Notes: a model not told the origin generated them from the sequence alone. 64,000 bases of DNA from Pseudomonas campi (GCF_013200955.2 NZ_CP053697.2:4372926-4436925), one strand, 5' to 3'; positions 8,394 through 17,313 are shown, numbered from the stretch's first letter. Numbers and translations are program-made.

Positions 8394-9680
8394 ATGTTCA
8401 AGCAATCCGCGCAGCACGTCGGCACCTACTACGCCGCCACCTATGGCGAGATTCCGCTGCGCCCGCGCCTGGAAAGTCGTGAAGATGCACAGATCCTGAT
8501 CATCGGCGGCGGCTTTAGCGGCCTGCATACCGCCCTGCGTCTGGCCCTGGCCGGCAAAAAAGTCGTGCTGCTGGAAGCCAGTCGCCTGGCCTGGGCTGCT
8601 TCCGGACGCAACGGCGGCCAGGCGCTGCCGGGCTGGTCCTGCGATATGCCACCGTTCGAGAAGGCTCTCGGCCTGGAGCGCGCCCGCCAGCTGTGGGACA
8701 GCATGACCTGGGCTGCCAAGGAAATGCGCGAGCTGCCCGAACGCCACGGTTTCGACATCGACTACCGCACGGGCGCCATTTACACCGCCGTGTTGCCGCG
8801 CCGCGTGCGCCTGCTGCAGGAAAACCTCGAAGAGGCCGAGCAGAAGTACGGCTACCAGCAGCTGAGCTTTATTCCCAAGAAAGAACTACCCAAGTGGATC
8901 GCCAGCCCACGCTACCTGGCCGCGCTGCATGACGCCGGCGCCGCCCACCTCAACCCGCTGAAACTGGCCCAGGGCCTGGCCGACGCCATCGAGAAAGCGG
9001 GCGGGCGCATCTTCGAGCAGAGCAAGGTGCTCGACTACCGCGAGACCGCCGCGGGTTATGTGGCGCGTACCGAGCATGGCGAGGTGCGCGGCGACGTGCT
9101 GGTGCTGGCCTGCAACGCCTACATCGACCGCCTCGACCCCGCGTTGTCCAAGCGCCTGCTGCCAGTCGGCTCCTACCAGGTGGCGACCGCGCCCCTCGAT
9201 CCGCAGCTGGCGCGTTCGCTGTTCCCGCAAGGCACCTGCGCCATCGACAACCAGTTCGTCCCCGACTATTTCCGCGTCACCCCGGACCATCGCCTGCTGT
9301 TCGGCGGCGGCTGCACCTACCTGGGCGGCATCCCGGCGGACGTTCCGGCCGCCACCCGGCCGTATCTGGAGCGGGTCTTCCCGCAGCTGCGCGGGGTGCA
9401 GATCGACTACGGCTGGGGCGGCCATATCGACTGCACCATGCACCGCACCCCGGACGTCGGGCGCCAGGGCCAGAAGTACTGGCTACAGGGCTTCTCCGGC
9501 CACGGCATCCTGCCGACCCTGGCCGCTGCCCGCGCGGTGAGCGATGCGATCCTCGGCGACGACCAGCTGCTCGGCCTGTACCAGGGCCTGAGCAACCCGC
9601 GCTTCCCCGGTGGCGACCTGCTGGCCGCACCGATCGAGGCCGTCGGCAAAGCCTGGTACCGTCTGCGCGATGTGATTTGA
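8394..9680 (+). CDS. FAD-dependent gamma-glutamylpolyamine oxidase (PuuB/PauB-like)
   Basis: Flavoprotein of the D-amino-acid oxidase family, 428 aa, with the dinucleotide motif GGGFSG at 38-43 and the following LLEA acidic end of beta-2. The ASGRNGGQ segment and the C-terminal GFSGHGILPT flavin motif are those of PuuB/PauB-type enzymes that oxidise gamma-glutamylputrescine to the aldehyde. The context agrees: a PuuR-like regulator and a PuuA-like ligase follow on the same strand. GAGG lies before the ATG. P. aeruginosa has several PauB paralogues with different polyamine preference, so the exact substrate is open. Confidence 0.85.
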   Translation: MFKQSAQHVGTYYAATYGEIPLRPRLESREDAQILIIGGGFSGLHTALRLALAGKKVVLLEASRLAWAASGRNGGQALPGWSCDMPPFEKALGLERARQLWDSMTWAAKEMRELPERHGFDIDYRTGAIYTAVLPRRVRLLQENLEEAEQKYGYQQLSFIPKKELPKWIASPRYLAALHDAGAAHLNPLKLAQGLADAIEKAGGRIFEQSKVLDYRETAAGYVARTEHGEVRGDVLVLACNAYIDRLDPALSKRLLPVGSYQVATAPLDPQLARSLFPQGTCAIDNQFVPDYFRVTPDHRLLFGGGCTYLGGIPADVPAATRPYLERVFPQLRGVQIDYGWGGHIDCTMHRTPDVGRQGQKYWLQGFSGHGILPTLAAARAVSDAILGDDQLLGLYQGLSNPRFPGGDLLAAPIEAVGKAWYRLRDVI

Positions 9681-9684
9681 ACCC

Positions 9685-9735
9685 GTAGCCCGGATGCAAT
9701 CCGGGACAGCTATCCCCGGATTGCATCCGGGCTAC
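9685..9735. repeat. REP-type palindrome, GTAGCCCGGATGCAATCCGGG family, copy 1
   Basis: Two facing copies of GTAGCCCGGATGCAATCCGGG make a near-perfect 51-bp inverted repeat that fills the gap between the oxidoreductase and the regulator. Related copies lie at 11698-11755 and 60346-60394. Confidence 0.9.
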
Positions 9736-9751
9736 GCAAGAAGGAATACCC

Positions 9752-10309
9752 ATGGACATGCAGGATGAAATCGAAGGGCTGGCGATCCTGGTGCGCGACC
9801 TGCGCAAGCACAAGAACGTCACCCTCAACGAACTGGCCGAGCGCATCGGCCGCTCGGTGGGCTTCCTGTCCCAGGTCGAGCGCGGCCTGTCGCGCCCGAC
9901 CGTGGCCGACCTCACCGCCATCAGCGAAGCGCTGGGTGTGCCGACCACCTATTTCTACAGCCTGAGCAAGCCGCGCGAAGTGCGCTGGGTGACCCGTCCG
10001 GACGAGCGACGCACCCTCTATTACGCCGGCGGCATCACCGACGTGCTGGCCTCGCCGACCATGTCCGGCGGCTTTTCCATGCTCGAAAGCCACCTCGAAC
10101 CCGGCGCCACCAGCGGCGAAGGCCATCTGAACGACAGCTCCGAGCAGGGCGGTTTCGTCCTCGAGGGCGAGCTGACCCTCTGGTATGGCGACGACGCCGA
10201 ACCGGTCACCCTCGGCCCACGTGACAGCTTCCAGCTGCCGCCGCATGCGCAGTTCCGCTACGCCAACCTCACCGATTTCCCCACAAGAGTGCTCTGGGTC
10301 TTCACCTGA
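9752..10309 (+). CDS. XRE-cupin transcriptional regulator, PuuR/PauR-like
   Basis: Regulator of 185 aa with an N-terminal XRE helix-turn-helix (about 10-65, with RSVGFLSQVERGLSRPT) joined to a C-terminal cupin (about 110-180). This architecture and length match PuuR of E. coli and PauR of P. aeruginosa, which repress polyamine catabolism and release DNA when putrescine or related amines bind. It sits between the oxidase and the ligase genes on the same strand, so local autoregulated control is likely. The REP element just upstream could act on mRNA processing between the first two genes. Confidence 0.85.
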   Translation: MDMQDEIEGLAILVRDLRKHKNVTLNELAERIGRSVGFLSQVERGLSRPTVADLTAISEALGVPTTYFYSLSKPREVRWVTRPDERRTLYYAGGITDVLASPTMSGGFSMLESHLEPGATSGEGHLNDSSEQGGFVLEGELTLWYGDDAEPVTLGPRDSFQLPPHAQFRYANLTDFPTRVLWVFT

Positions 10310-10327
10310 TCCGCGCAGATAGCCACC

Positions 10328-11680
10328 ATGACAACAACAACGACATTCCCCGACCTGCTCAGCGAAGTGCGTGCCTTCCGCGCCGCCAACCCCGACGTGC
10401 GCTACGTCGAACTGATCTGCCTGGACATTCCCGGGCACTTCTACGGCAAGCGCTACCCCATGGACATGCTGGAAAAGGTCGCCGCCGGCGGCCCGCTGAA
10501 AGTACCGCAGAACTGTGTGCTGCTCGGCGCCCAGGGCGGCCTGCACCCGATTGGCGACTACTGCTTCAACGACGGCGACCCGGATGCGCCGCGCCGCCTG
10601 ATCCCCGGCACCCTCAAGCCGGTGCGCTGGGAAAAGCAGCCGATGGGGCAGATGCTGATCAGCTCCGACGGCACCGAGGCACCGATCGAATTCGAGCCGC
10701 GCGAAGTGCTGGCCCGCGTGCTCAAGCGCCTGCAGGCCAAGGGCATTCGCCCGGTGGTGGCCTTCGAGCTGGAGTTCTACCTGTTCGACCGCAAGCTGGA
10801 GAATGGCCTGCCGCAATTCCCCCGCGACCCGCTGACCGGCGACGCCGACGACCAGCCGAACATGCACATCGAGCGCCTGACGCGCTTCTCTGACGTGCTG
10901 CATGCAACCGTGGAAGCGGCGCGGGAACAGGGCGTGGATGCCAACGTGATCACCGCCGAACTCGGCCCCGGCCAGTTCGAGATCAACTTCGCCCATTGCG
11001 ACGACGGCCTGCACGCCGCCGACCAGGCCGCGCTGTTCTGCCGCAGCACCCGTGGCGTGGCGATGCAGCATGGCTACCGCGCCAGCTTCATGAGCAAGCC
11101 CTACCTGCAGGCCCCGGGCAGCGGCATGCACGTGCATGTCAGCCTCTACGACAAAGCCGGCCACAACCTGCTCGATGGCGACCAGCAGCGCCCGCTGCGC
11201 CACGCCGTAGCCGGCTGCCTGGAACTGCTGCCGCACTGCATGCCGATCTTCGCCGCCAACCACAACGCCTTCCGCCGCTACGGCGCCATGGTCAACTCGG
11301 CGAGCAAGGCCAGCTGGGGCTTCGAGGACCGCGATGCATGCATCCGCATCCCCGAGTCAGATGGCAAGAACCTGCGCATCGAACACCGCCTGGCCGGCGC
11401 CGACGCCAACCCCTACCTGGTGCTGGCGGCCATCCTCAGCGGTATGGAATACGGCCTGGACCAGGCCCGCGAGCCAATTCCCTCGCTCAACGAAGACCGC
11501 CGCAGCGGCATCGACTTCCCCAAGGACATGCTCACCGCCGTGGCGGCCATGGCCTCCCACGAGGTGGTCAAGGACAAGCTGGGCAGCGAGTTCGTCTTCG
11601 TCTACTGCGAGAACAAGCGCCAGGACCACCTGGACTTCATGAACGAGGTCAGCGCGCGGGAGTATCGCTGGTTCCTGTAA
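10328..11680 (+). CDS. Glutamine synthetase-like gamma-glutamylpolyamine synthetase (PuuA/PauA-like)
   Basis: Glutamine synthetase-fold ligase of 450 aa. The GS catalytic segments are present: SGMHVHVSL, the FAANHNAFRRYG region and the C-terminal RIEHRLAGADANPYL. Overall it reads as the gamma-glutamylpolyamine synthetase branch rather than GlnA: it lacks the adenylylation-site context and begins with an ARxxxPDVRYVEL-type N-terminal domain. It would ligate glutamate to putrescine or another amine using ATP, the first step of the pathway whose second step is the oxidase at 8394. It starts 18 bp after the regulator gene. Substrate choice among PauA-type paralogues cannot be read from sequence. 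Confidence 0.87.
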   Translation: MTTTTTFPDLLSEVRAFRAANPDVRYVELICLDIPGHFYGKRYPMDMLEKVAAGGPLKVPQNCVLLGAQGGLHPIGDYCFNDGDPDAPRRLIPGTLKPVRWEKQPMGQMLISSDGTEAPIEFEPREVLARVLKRLQAKGIRPVVAFELEFYLFDRKLENGLPQFPRDPLTGDADDQPNMHIERLTRFSDVLHATVEAAREQGVDANVITAELGPGQFEINFAHCDDGLHAADQAALFCRSTRGVAMQHGYRASFMSKPYLQAPGSGMHVHVSLYDKAGHNLLDGDQQRPLRHAVAGCLELLPHCMPIFAANHNAFRRYGAMVNSASKASWGFEDRDACIRIPESDGKNLRIEHRLAGADANPYLVLAAILSGMEYGLDQAREPIPSLNEDRRSGIDFPKDMLTAVAAMASHEVVKDKLGSEFVFVYCENKRQDHLDFMNEVSAREYRWFL

Positions 11681-11697
11681 GCCAGCGCTCTAAGGTA

Positions 11698-11755
11698 GTA
11701 GCCCGGATGCAATCCGGGGGCAGGGTGGTTGCCTTGCCGGATGCACCCGGGCTAC
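11698..11755. repeat. REP-type palindrome, GTAGCCCGGATGCAATCCGGG family, copy 2
   Basis: GTAGCCCGGATGCAATCCGGG faces a diverged arm, CCGGATGCACCCGGGCTAC, across a loop of about 20 bases, just after the polyamine ligase gene. Confidence 0.85.
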
Positions 11756-11833
11756 GCCGTAACGAGCGCTGTACTGCAGCGGCATGCGGGAGGGGGCAAG
11801 GCTTTTCTGGCGGCGCCACTGCGCGCCGCAGCC

Positions 11834-12307
11834 TCACTCCTCGGCCGGCCGCACCTGCCGCCAGTCGCGCCAGAGCACCCAGACCATCAGGCCGACGGCC
11901 AGCACACGCAGCCACATCGCCAGCGTGGTGTCCCAGGACAGCAGCCCCCAACTACTAAGGATGTAGGTCCAGTCGTGGTCGCCACCGCCCACCAGGGGCA
12001 GTTCCTGACGACGTGCATCGGCCATGTAGCGGGAGACATTCAACAGGTTCTCGGCGAGCCAGATCAGGCACAGGTGGTAACCGCCAATCTGTTGCTGACG
12101 GCGTAGCTGCCAGGCCGCCGTCAACGGCAAGAGCAACTGCATGAAGGTGCCGCCGTAGACCATCAGCCGCGAGGAAACCAGGCCGAACAACGGGTGGCCA
12201 GCTTCATGAAAGGCCAGGTTGGCCGAATCGAGGATGGGCACCCAGCCCTCACGGGCGTGAAAGAACAGCAAAAGGCCAGCGACGGCGGCAAGGGCAAGGG
12301 TACGCAT
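11834..12307 (-). CDS. Small integral membrane protein with an HEAGH motif
   Basis: Unrecognised membrane protein of 157 aa. An HExxH motif (H34-E35-A-G-H38, in AFHEAGHPLFG) lies just after a first hydrophobic segment (4-16). Hydrophobic stretches follow near 48-66 and 78-90, and at 125-145. A second conserved-looking cluster, GGGDHDW, is at 107-113. HExxH next to membrane segments is the hallmark of site-2-type (M50) proteases, but the usual LDG/NPxxDG partner is not evident, so protease activity is only a hypothesis. The start at 12307 is chosen to open the hydrophobic leader; the frame runs to 12376. It faces the end of the polyamine operon. Confidence 0.7.
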   Translation of the reverse strand: MRTLALAAVAGLLLFFHAREGWVPILDSANLAFHEAGHPLFGLVSSRLMVYGGTFMQLLLPLTAAWQLRRQQQIGGYHLCLIWLAENLLNVSRYMADARRQELPLVGGGDHDWTYILSSWGLLSWDTTLAMWLRVLAVGLMVWVLWRDWRQVRPAEE

Positions 12308-12405
12308 GGATGCTCGATAGTCCCGGTGGCGGCAGCGATGGGGGGCAGATTGCCACAGCGCAGGAATAAACCGCACCCGTCATGCTCGGCCTTCACGCCG
12401 AAAAC

Positions 12406-12437
12406 AAAAAAGCCCGGCAACCAAGGCCGGGCTTTTC
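12406..12437 (-). terminator. Intrinsic terminator of pbpG
   Basis: AAAGCCCGGC and GCCGGGCTTT pair across a seven-base loop, with a T run on the minus strand, about 20 bp after the pbpG stop. Confidence 0.85.
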
Positions 12438-12457
12438 ACATCGCCCGCCTTGCGTCG

Positions 12458-13381
12458 TTACTGCGCCGCCTGCACCAGGCGCGCCCGCTCTGCCTGCTTC
12501 TGCTTCTTGTAGGCCAGCGCCGCTGGCGCCACCTTGGTCACCTGACCAGTCTCCAGCCACTTCTTCAGGCGGTTGGCGTCGGCCGTGTGGGTGTATTTGC
12601 CGAAGGCATCCAGCACCACGAAGGCCACCGGCTTGCCGGCCATCTGCGTGCGCATGACCAGGCAATGGCCGGCGGCGTTGGTGAAGCCGGTCTTGGTCAG
12701 CTGGATGCTCCAGTTCGGCTTGTGCACCAGGCTGTTGGTGTTGCGGAAACCCAGGCTGTAACGCGGCTTGGCGAATACCTGGACGCGCTCGCGGGTGCTG
12801 CTGAACTGGCCGATCAGCGGGTACTGGCCGCTGGCCTTGATCAGCTTGACCAGGTCGTTGGCGGTGGACAGGTTGCCCTCCGAGAGGCCGGTCGGTTCGG
12901 TATAGCGGGTACGGGTCATGCCCAGGGCGCGGGCCTTGGCGTTCATCGCCACGACGAAGGCCGGCACACCGCCCGGGTAGTGGTGGGCGAGGCTGGCGGC
13001 GGCGCGGTTTTCCGAGGACATCAGGGTCAGCAGGAGCATGTCACGGCGGCTCAGCTCGCTACCCACCCGCACCCGCGAATAGACGCCGCGCATCTCGTGG
13101 ACGTCCTTGATGACGATGGGCAGTTGCTGGTCCAGCGGCAGCTTGGCATCCAGGGTGACCATGGCGGTCATCAGCTTGGTCACCGAGGCGATCGGTACCT
13201 GCAGGTCGGGGTTGCTGGAGTAGAGGATCTGGTTGCTGTTGAGATCGACCAGCAGGGCGCTGCCGGAGGCCAGTTCCTGGATTTTGGGCGCTGCCTGCAG
13301 GGCTGGGCTGGCAACGAGGGTGAGGCAGGCCAGCAGCAGGCCGGCGAGGGAGAAAGCTTTGTTCACGAGGTTGGTCCGCAC
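12458..13381 (-). CDS. pbpG: D-alanyl-D-alanine endopeptidase, penicillin-binding protein 7
   Basis: Low-molecular-mass penicillin-binding protein of 307 aa that cleaves DD-crosslinks in peptidoglycan. The N-terminal signal peptide (about 1-30) directs it to the periplasm. All three active-site motifs are present: S66-V-T-K69, S123-E-N125 and K230-T-G232. The lysine-rich tail (AYKKQKQAERARL) is as in PbpG homologues. Length fits PBP7. It forms a single-gene unit with its own terminator. In P. aeruginosa pbpG is not located near aroE, so this neighbourhood is rearranged. Confidence 0.93.
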   Translation of the reverse strand: MRTNLVNKAFSLAGLLLACLTLVASPALQAAPKIQELASGSALLVDLNSNQILYSSNPDLQVPIASVTKLMTAMVTLDAKLPLDQQLPIVIKDVHEMRGVYSRVRVGSELSRRDMLLLTLMSSENRAAASLAHHYPGGVPAFVVAMNAKARALGMTRTRYTEPTGLSEGNLSTANDLVKLIKASGQYPLIGQFSSTRERVQVFAKPRYSLGFRNTNSLVHKPNWSIQLTKTGFTNAAGHCLVMRTQMAGKPVAFVVLDAFGKYTHTADANRLKKWLETGQVTKVAPAALAYKKQKQAERARLVQAAQ

Positions 13382-13531
13382 AGTGGAGTGGTGCCTGGGC
13401 GCTCCCTGCCGGCTGATGGCGAAAGTATAGGTGCGCGCCGCGCCTCAGGCGAGCGCGGCCGCTCTACGGCGGCACAGCTGCAGAAGGATCACTAGGTCGC
13501 CGGCGCGCGTGCCGATCAGCAAGTAGGTATG

Positions 13532-14350
13532 TCAGCCCAGCTGGCGGCGCAACTCCGCCAGCACCGGCGCGCTGTCCGGACGCACGCCGCGCCAGAGGCA
13601 GAAGGCCTCGGCCGCCTGTTCCACCAGCATGCCTAGGCCGTCGATGCAGCGCGCGGCGCCATGCTCGGCGGCCCAGCGGTTGAAGGCGGTCGGCTCCTTG
13701 CCGTACATCATGTCGTAGCAGACCGTGTGACCGGGACGGATCAGCCCCGGCTCGATCGGCGGCAGCTCGCCGGCCAGCGAGGCCGAGGTGCCGTTGATGA
13801 TCAGGTCGACCGGCTCGCTGAGCCAGTCGAAACCGCTGGCGGCCACCGGCCCGAGGTCGGCGAACTCGTGGGCCAGCTGTTCGGCCTTGGCCACGGTGCG
13901 GTTGGCGATCACCAGGGCCTGCGGCTGATGCGCCAGGATCGGCGCCAGCACGCCACGCACGGCGCCGCCAGCGCCGAGCAGGAGGATGCGCTTGCCCGCC
14001 AGGTCGAGCCCGGCATTCACCGTGAGGTCGCGCACCAGGCCGGCGCCGTCGGTGTTGTCGCCGAGCAGACGGCCTTCGTCGAGCTTCTTCAGGGTGTTCA
14101 CCGCACCGGCGCGGCGCGCCCGTTCGCTCAGCTCATCGGCCAGGCGATAGGCCTCTTCCTTGAACGGCACGGTGACGTTGCCACCCTTGCCCTCGGTGAA
14201 GAAAGCGCGAGCAAACCCGGCGAAGTCATCCAGCGGCGCCAGCAGGGCTTCGTAGCTCAGTGCCTGACCGGTCTGCGCAGCAAACAGGCGATGGATCAGC
14301 GGCGACTTGCTGTGACCGATGGGGTTGCCGAAGACGCCGTAGCGGTCCAT
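13532..14350 (-). CDS. aroE: Shikimate dehydrogenase
   Basis: NADP-dependent shikimate dehydrogenase (272 aa), fourth step of the chorismate pathway. The shikimate-binding SKSP (14-17) and catalytic K64 in NVTVPFKEE and D101 in NTDGAG are intact, and the NADP Rossmann loop GAGGAVRG starts at residue 126. It reads with hemF and tsaC on the same strand, but a 119-bp gap holding an extragenic palindrome separates it from hemF. Confidence 0.96.
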   Translation of the reverse strand: MDRYGVFGNPIGHSKSPLIHRLFAAQTGQALSYEALLAPLDDFAGFARAFFTEGKGGNVTVPFKEEAYRLADELSERARRAGAVNTLKKLDEGRLLGDNTDGAGLVRDLTVNAGLDLAGKRILLLGAGGAVRGVLAPILAHQPQALVIANRTVAKAEQLAHEFADLGPVAASGFDWLSEPVDLIINGTSASLAGELPPIEPGLIRPGHTVCYDMMYGKEPTAFNRWAAEHGAARCIDGLGMLVEQAAEAFCLWRGVRPDSAPVLAELRRQLG

Positions 14351-14423
14351 GGAATGTCCTTCTGTTTGATAGCGGGCGGAGGAAATACGCGGGTTTCACT
14401 CGCCCTACGCGGCTTCTGCTCTG

Positions 14424-14464
14424 CTCCCCTCGCCCATTTATGGGAGAGGGGCCGGGGGAGAGGG
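14424..14464. repeat. GGGAGAGGG extragenic palindrome between aroE and hemF
   Basis: CTCCCCTCGCCC faces TGGGAGAGGGG, followed by a second GGGGGAGAGGG unit. Same family as 2476-2514 and 54327-54368. Confidence 0.7.
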
Positions 14465-14469
14465 CAATC

Positions 14470-15393
14470 CTACACGCCGGCGAGCCAGTCGCGGTCGGTG
14501 AGGAAATACTCGGTCAGGCGCGCCTCGCTACTGCCCGGCTCGGGCTTCCAGTCATAGCCCCAGCGCACCTGCGGCGGCAGCGACATGAGGATCGACTCGG
14601 TACGCCCGCCCGACTGCAGGCCGAACAGGGTGCCGCGGTCGAACACCAGGTTGAACTCGACGTAGCGGCCGCGGCGATAGGCCTGGAACTCGCGCTGCGC
14701 CTCAGTGAAGGGGGTGGCCTTGCGCCGCTGGACGATGGGCAGGTAGGCGTCGATATAGGCATCGCCGATGGCGCGCAGGAAGGCGAAGCTGGTGTCGAAG
14801 TCCCACTGGTTGAGGTCGTCGAAGAACAGCCCGCCGATGCCGCGCGGCTCGCCGCGGTGCTTGAGGTGGAAGTAGCGGTCGCACCATTCCTTGTACTTCG
14901 GGTAGACCTCGGCACCGAACGGCGCACAGGCGGCACGGGCCACCTGGTGCCAGTGCACACAGTCTTCCTCGTTGCCGTAGTAGGGGGTGAGGTCGAAGCC
15001 GCCGCCGAACCACCAGACCGCTTCCTCGCCTTCCTTCTCGGCACTGAAGAAGCGCACGTTGGCGTGGGAAGTCGGTACATGCGGGTTTTCCGGGTGGATC
15101 ACCAGGGACACGCCCATGGCCTCGAAACCGCGCCCGGCCAGTTCCGGACGGTGGGCGCTGGCCGATGGCGGCAGGCTGTCGCCGAACACATGGGAGAAGT
15201 TGACCCCGCCCTTCTCGATCAGTGCGCCGTTCTCGATCACCCGGGTGCGGCCGCCACCACCGGCCGGACGCTGCCAGCTGTCCTCGAAGAAACGGGTGCC
15301 ACCATCCTCGGCTTCGAGGGCGGCGCAGATGCGGTCTTGCAGGTCGAGCAGGTAGGCCTTCACGGCCTGGGTACGGTCACTCACGGCAGTCAT
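14470..15393 (-). CDS. hemF: Oxygen-dependent coproporphyrinogen III oxidase
   Basis: Aerobic coproporphyrinogen III oxidase (307 aa), which decarboxylates two propionates to give protoporphyrinogen IX in haem synthesis. Family hallmarks are unbroken: RPAGGGGRTRV, EKGGVNFSHVFG, SLVIHPxNPHVPTSHANVR, WWFGGGFDLTPYY and the YRRGRYVEFNLVFDRGT region. The ATG at 15393 gives MTAVSDRTQ; a GTG at 15384 would give MSDRTQ and is equally reasonable. In P. aeruginosa a qor gene lies between hemF and tsaC; here it is absent. Confidence 0.96.
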   Translation of the reverse strand: MTAVSDRTQAVKAYLLDLQDRICAALEAEDGGTRFFEDSWQRPAGGGGRTRVIENGALIEKGGVNFSHVFGDSLPPSASAHRPELAGRGFEAMGVSLVIHPENPHVPTSHANVRFFSAEKEGEEAVWWFGGGFDLTPYYGNEEDCVHWHQVARAACAPFGAEVYPKYKEWCDRYFHLKHRGEPRGIGGLFFDDLNQWDFDTSFAFLRAIGDAYIDAYLPIVQRRKATPFTEAQREFQAYRRGRYVEFNLVFDRGTLFGLQSGGRTESILMSLPPQVRWGYDWKPEPGSSEARLTEYFLTDRDWLAGV

Positions 15394-15552
15394 CCGGACT
15401 AGCTGGAAAGGGCGCAAGCATAGCATCGTCGCCTCGGCTGCAGACTTGACCGCGATCAGTCCGGGCGCCTGCGGCGGCTTGCGGTGCCGAGAGCCTGGGG
15501 CATCCCGATCAGATCGCTCGTTCGGCTCCGGCGCATGGCGACTCGATCCGCT

Positions 15553-16110
15553 CTACGACGGACGCACCACGTCGCCGCTACGCAGATCGCGGATCAGACT
15601 GGGGTTGCGCCGGCCACCGAGGGCACCGCCGAGCACGCCGTCGAGCTGCTGGTGGAAGTACTGCTCGACGCGCAGGCGCGAACGCGCGGACGGGCGCCCG
15701 GCGGGGTTGGCCGAGGTCGACACCAGCGGGCCGGTGAGGGCGCAGAGGTCACGCACCAGCGGGTGGTCGCTGACACGCAGGGCCACTGTGTCGTGCTGGC
15801 CGCTGATCCACTCGGGCAATAGACCCTGGTGCGGCACCAGCCAGGTGTTCGGCCCCGGCCAGGTGCTGGCCAGACGGTCGACCCAGCGCTCGGGCAGGTC
15901 GTCGAGGAGGAAATCGAACTGGCGAATGTTGTCGGCCACCAGGATCAAACCCTTGTGCACCGGGCGATCCTTGAGTGCCAGCAGGCGATCCACGGCCATT
16001 TCGTTCCACGGATCGCAGCCCAGCCCCCAGACGGCCTCGGTCGGATAGGCGATCACGCCACCCTCGCGCACGATGCGCGCCATACGCTGTACCCGCCAAC
16101 TGCTGTGCAT
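15553..16110 (-). CDS. tsaC: Threonylcarbamoyl-AMP synthase
   Basis: YrdC/Sua5-domain protein (185 aa) that makes threonylcarbamoyl-AMP from threonine, bicarbonate and ATP for the t6A modification of tRNAs reading ANN codons. The family segments GGVIAYPTEAVWGLGCDP, KxRPVHKGLIL and STSANPAGRPS are intact. It lies 42 bp after dprA on the same strand, as in P. aeruginosa, and is probably co-transcribed with it. Confidence 0.94.
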   Translation of the reverse strand: MHSSWRVQRMARIVREGGVIAYPTEAVWGLGCDPWNEMAVDRLLALKDRPVHKGLILVADNIRQFDFLLDDLPERWVDRLASTWPGPNTWLVPHQGLLPEWISGQHDTVALRVSDHPLVRDLCALTGPLVSTSANPAGRPSARSRLRVEQYFHQQLDGVLGGALGGRRNPSLIRDLRSGDVVRPS

Positions 16111-16152
16111 GCTTACCCCCGCAACGATTTACTCGCGGCGAGTTTACCCAGC

Positions 16153-17241
16153 TCAGCCGGCGCGCGGTACCCAGCGTCCCGCCTCGCAGACGATCCGCCC
16201 GTCCAGCTCCAGCTCGGTGAGCAGCGCCAGGGTTTCGCCCATGCTCAGGCCGCAGGCACGTGCCAGGCTTTCGCTGTTCTGCGGCGCGGCACGCAGGTGC
16301 AGCAGCAGGGGATGTTCGTCGACCGGGTCTGCAGCCGGAGCAGGCGGCACGCTCTGCCAGCCGCGCAGGGCTTCGAGGATATGTTCGATGCTTTCCACCA
16401 GAATGGCGCCATCGCGGATCAACTGGTGGCAACCGCGCGCGCCCGGATGATGGATCGAGCCCGGAATCGCATAGACCTCGCGGCCCTGTTCGGCGGCCAG
16501 TTTGGCGGTGATCAGCGAACCACTGGAGGGGCTGGCCTCGACCACCAGTACCCCGAGCGACAAGCCACTGATGATGCGGTTGCGCCGGGGAAAGTTGCTG
16601 GCCTGCGGCGGGCAGTCCAGCGGCAGTTCGGAGACCAGCGCGCCGCCACCTTCGATAATCCGCGTCGCCAGGCTGACATGCCGCTGCGGATAAAGCCTGC
16701 GCAAGCCGGTACCGAGCACCGCCACCGTCTTGCCGTTGCCATCCAGTGCGCCCTGATGCGCCGCACCATCGATGCCCAGGGCCAGACCGCTGGTGATCAC
16801 AAAGCCACCCCCGGCCAGGCTGCGGGCGAAGGCGTGCGCCGTATCCAGCCCTGGCCGCGAGGCGCGCCGGCTGCCGACCATGGCCAGTTGTGGCCGCTCG
16901 AGAATAGTCGGATCACCGGCGACGAACAGCAGCGGTGGCGCATCGTGCAGCTCGCCCAGCAGGGCCGGGTAGTCCGGCTGCCCCCAGAGCAGCAGGTGCT
17001 GACCGGGCTGCTCCAGCCAGGCCAGCGCCTGGGCGGCGCGCTCACGAATCAGCGCGCTGCGGCGTGGCTCGGCACAGCCGTCCGGCAAGCCCAGCGAACG
17101 CCAGGCAGCAGCCGGCGCGCTGAGGGCAGCGGAGGCCGAGCCAAAGGCATCGAGCAGACGACGGAAACGCCGGGGACCCAGTTCGGGCAGGCAATGCAGG
17201 CGCAGACGCGCCTCGAGTTCAGCAGGAGAGAGTGCTGGCAT
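16153..17241 (-). CDS. dprA: DNA-processing protein DprA
   Basis: DprA/Smf (362 aa), which loads RecA onto incoming single-stranded DNA during transformation. Domains: an N-terminal helical region (1-90), the extended Rossmann fold typical of the family (about 95-300, with MVGSRRASRPG, ITSGLALGIDGAAHQGAL and FPRRNRIISGLS), and a C-terminal winged-helix segment. The start at 17241 has AAGGAT at a good distance; the ATG at 17250 has its AAGG too close. It follows the LysM gene by 72 bp and precedes tsaC. Confidence 0.94.
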   Translation of the reverse strand: MPALSPAELEARLRLHCLPELGPRRFRRLLDAFGSASAALSAPAAAWRSLGLPDGCAEPRRSALIRERAAQALAWLEQPGQHLLLWGQPDYPALLGELHDAPPLLFVAGDPTILERPQLAMVGSRRASRPGLDTAHAFARSLAGGGFVITSGLALGIDGAAHQGALDGNGKTVAVLGTGLRRLYPQRHVSLATRIIEGGGALVSELPLDCPPQASNFPRRNRIISGLSLGVLVVEASPSSGSLITAKLAAEQGREVYAIPGSIHHPGARGCHQLIRDGAILVESIEHILEALRGWQSVPPAPAADPVDEHPLLLHLRAAPQNSESLARACGLSMGETLALLTELELDGRIVCEAGRWVPRAG

Positions 17242-17285
17242 GACGATCATCCTTGATCGGGTGACGCGGGCGGCGCAGAAAGCAG

Positions 17286-17306
17286 AACCCCCGCAGAGCG
17301 GGGGTT
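17286..17306 (-). terminator. Hairpin after the LysM gene
   Basis: AACCCCCGC pairs with GCGGGGGTT around three bases. On the minus strand the following sequence is T-rich but interrupted, so it is a weak or partial terminator ahead of dprA. Confidence 0.5.
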
Positions 17307-17313
17307 GCAGGTA

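Noticed and set aside
15394..15552. Remnant of qor between hemF and tsaC
   Set aside because: The 159-bp gap is too short and shows no quinone-oxidoreductase sequence.
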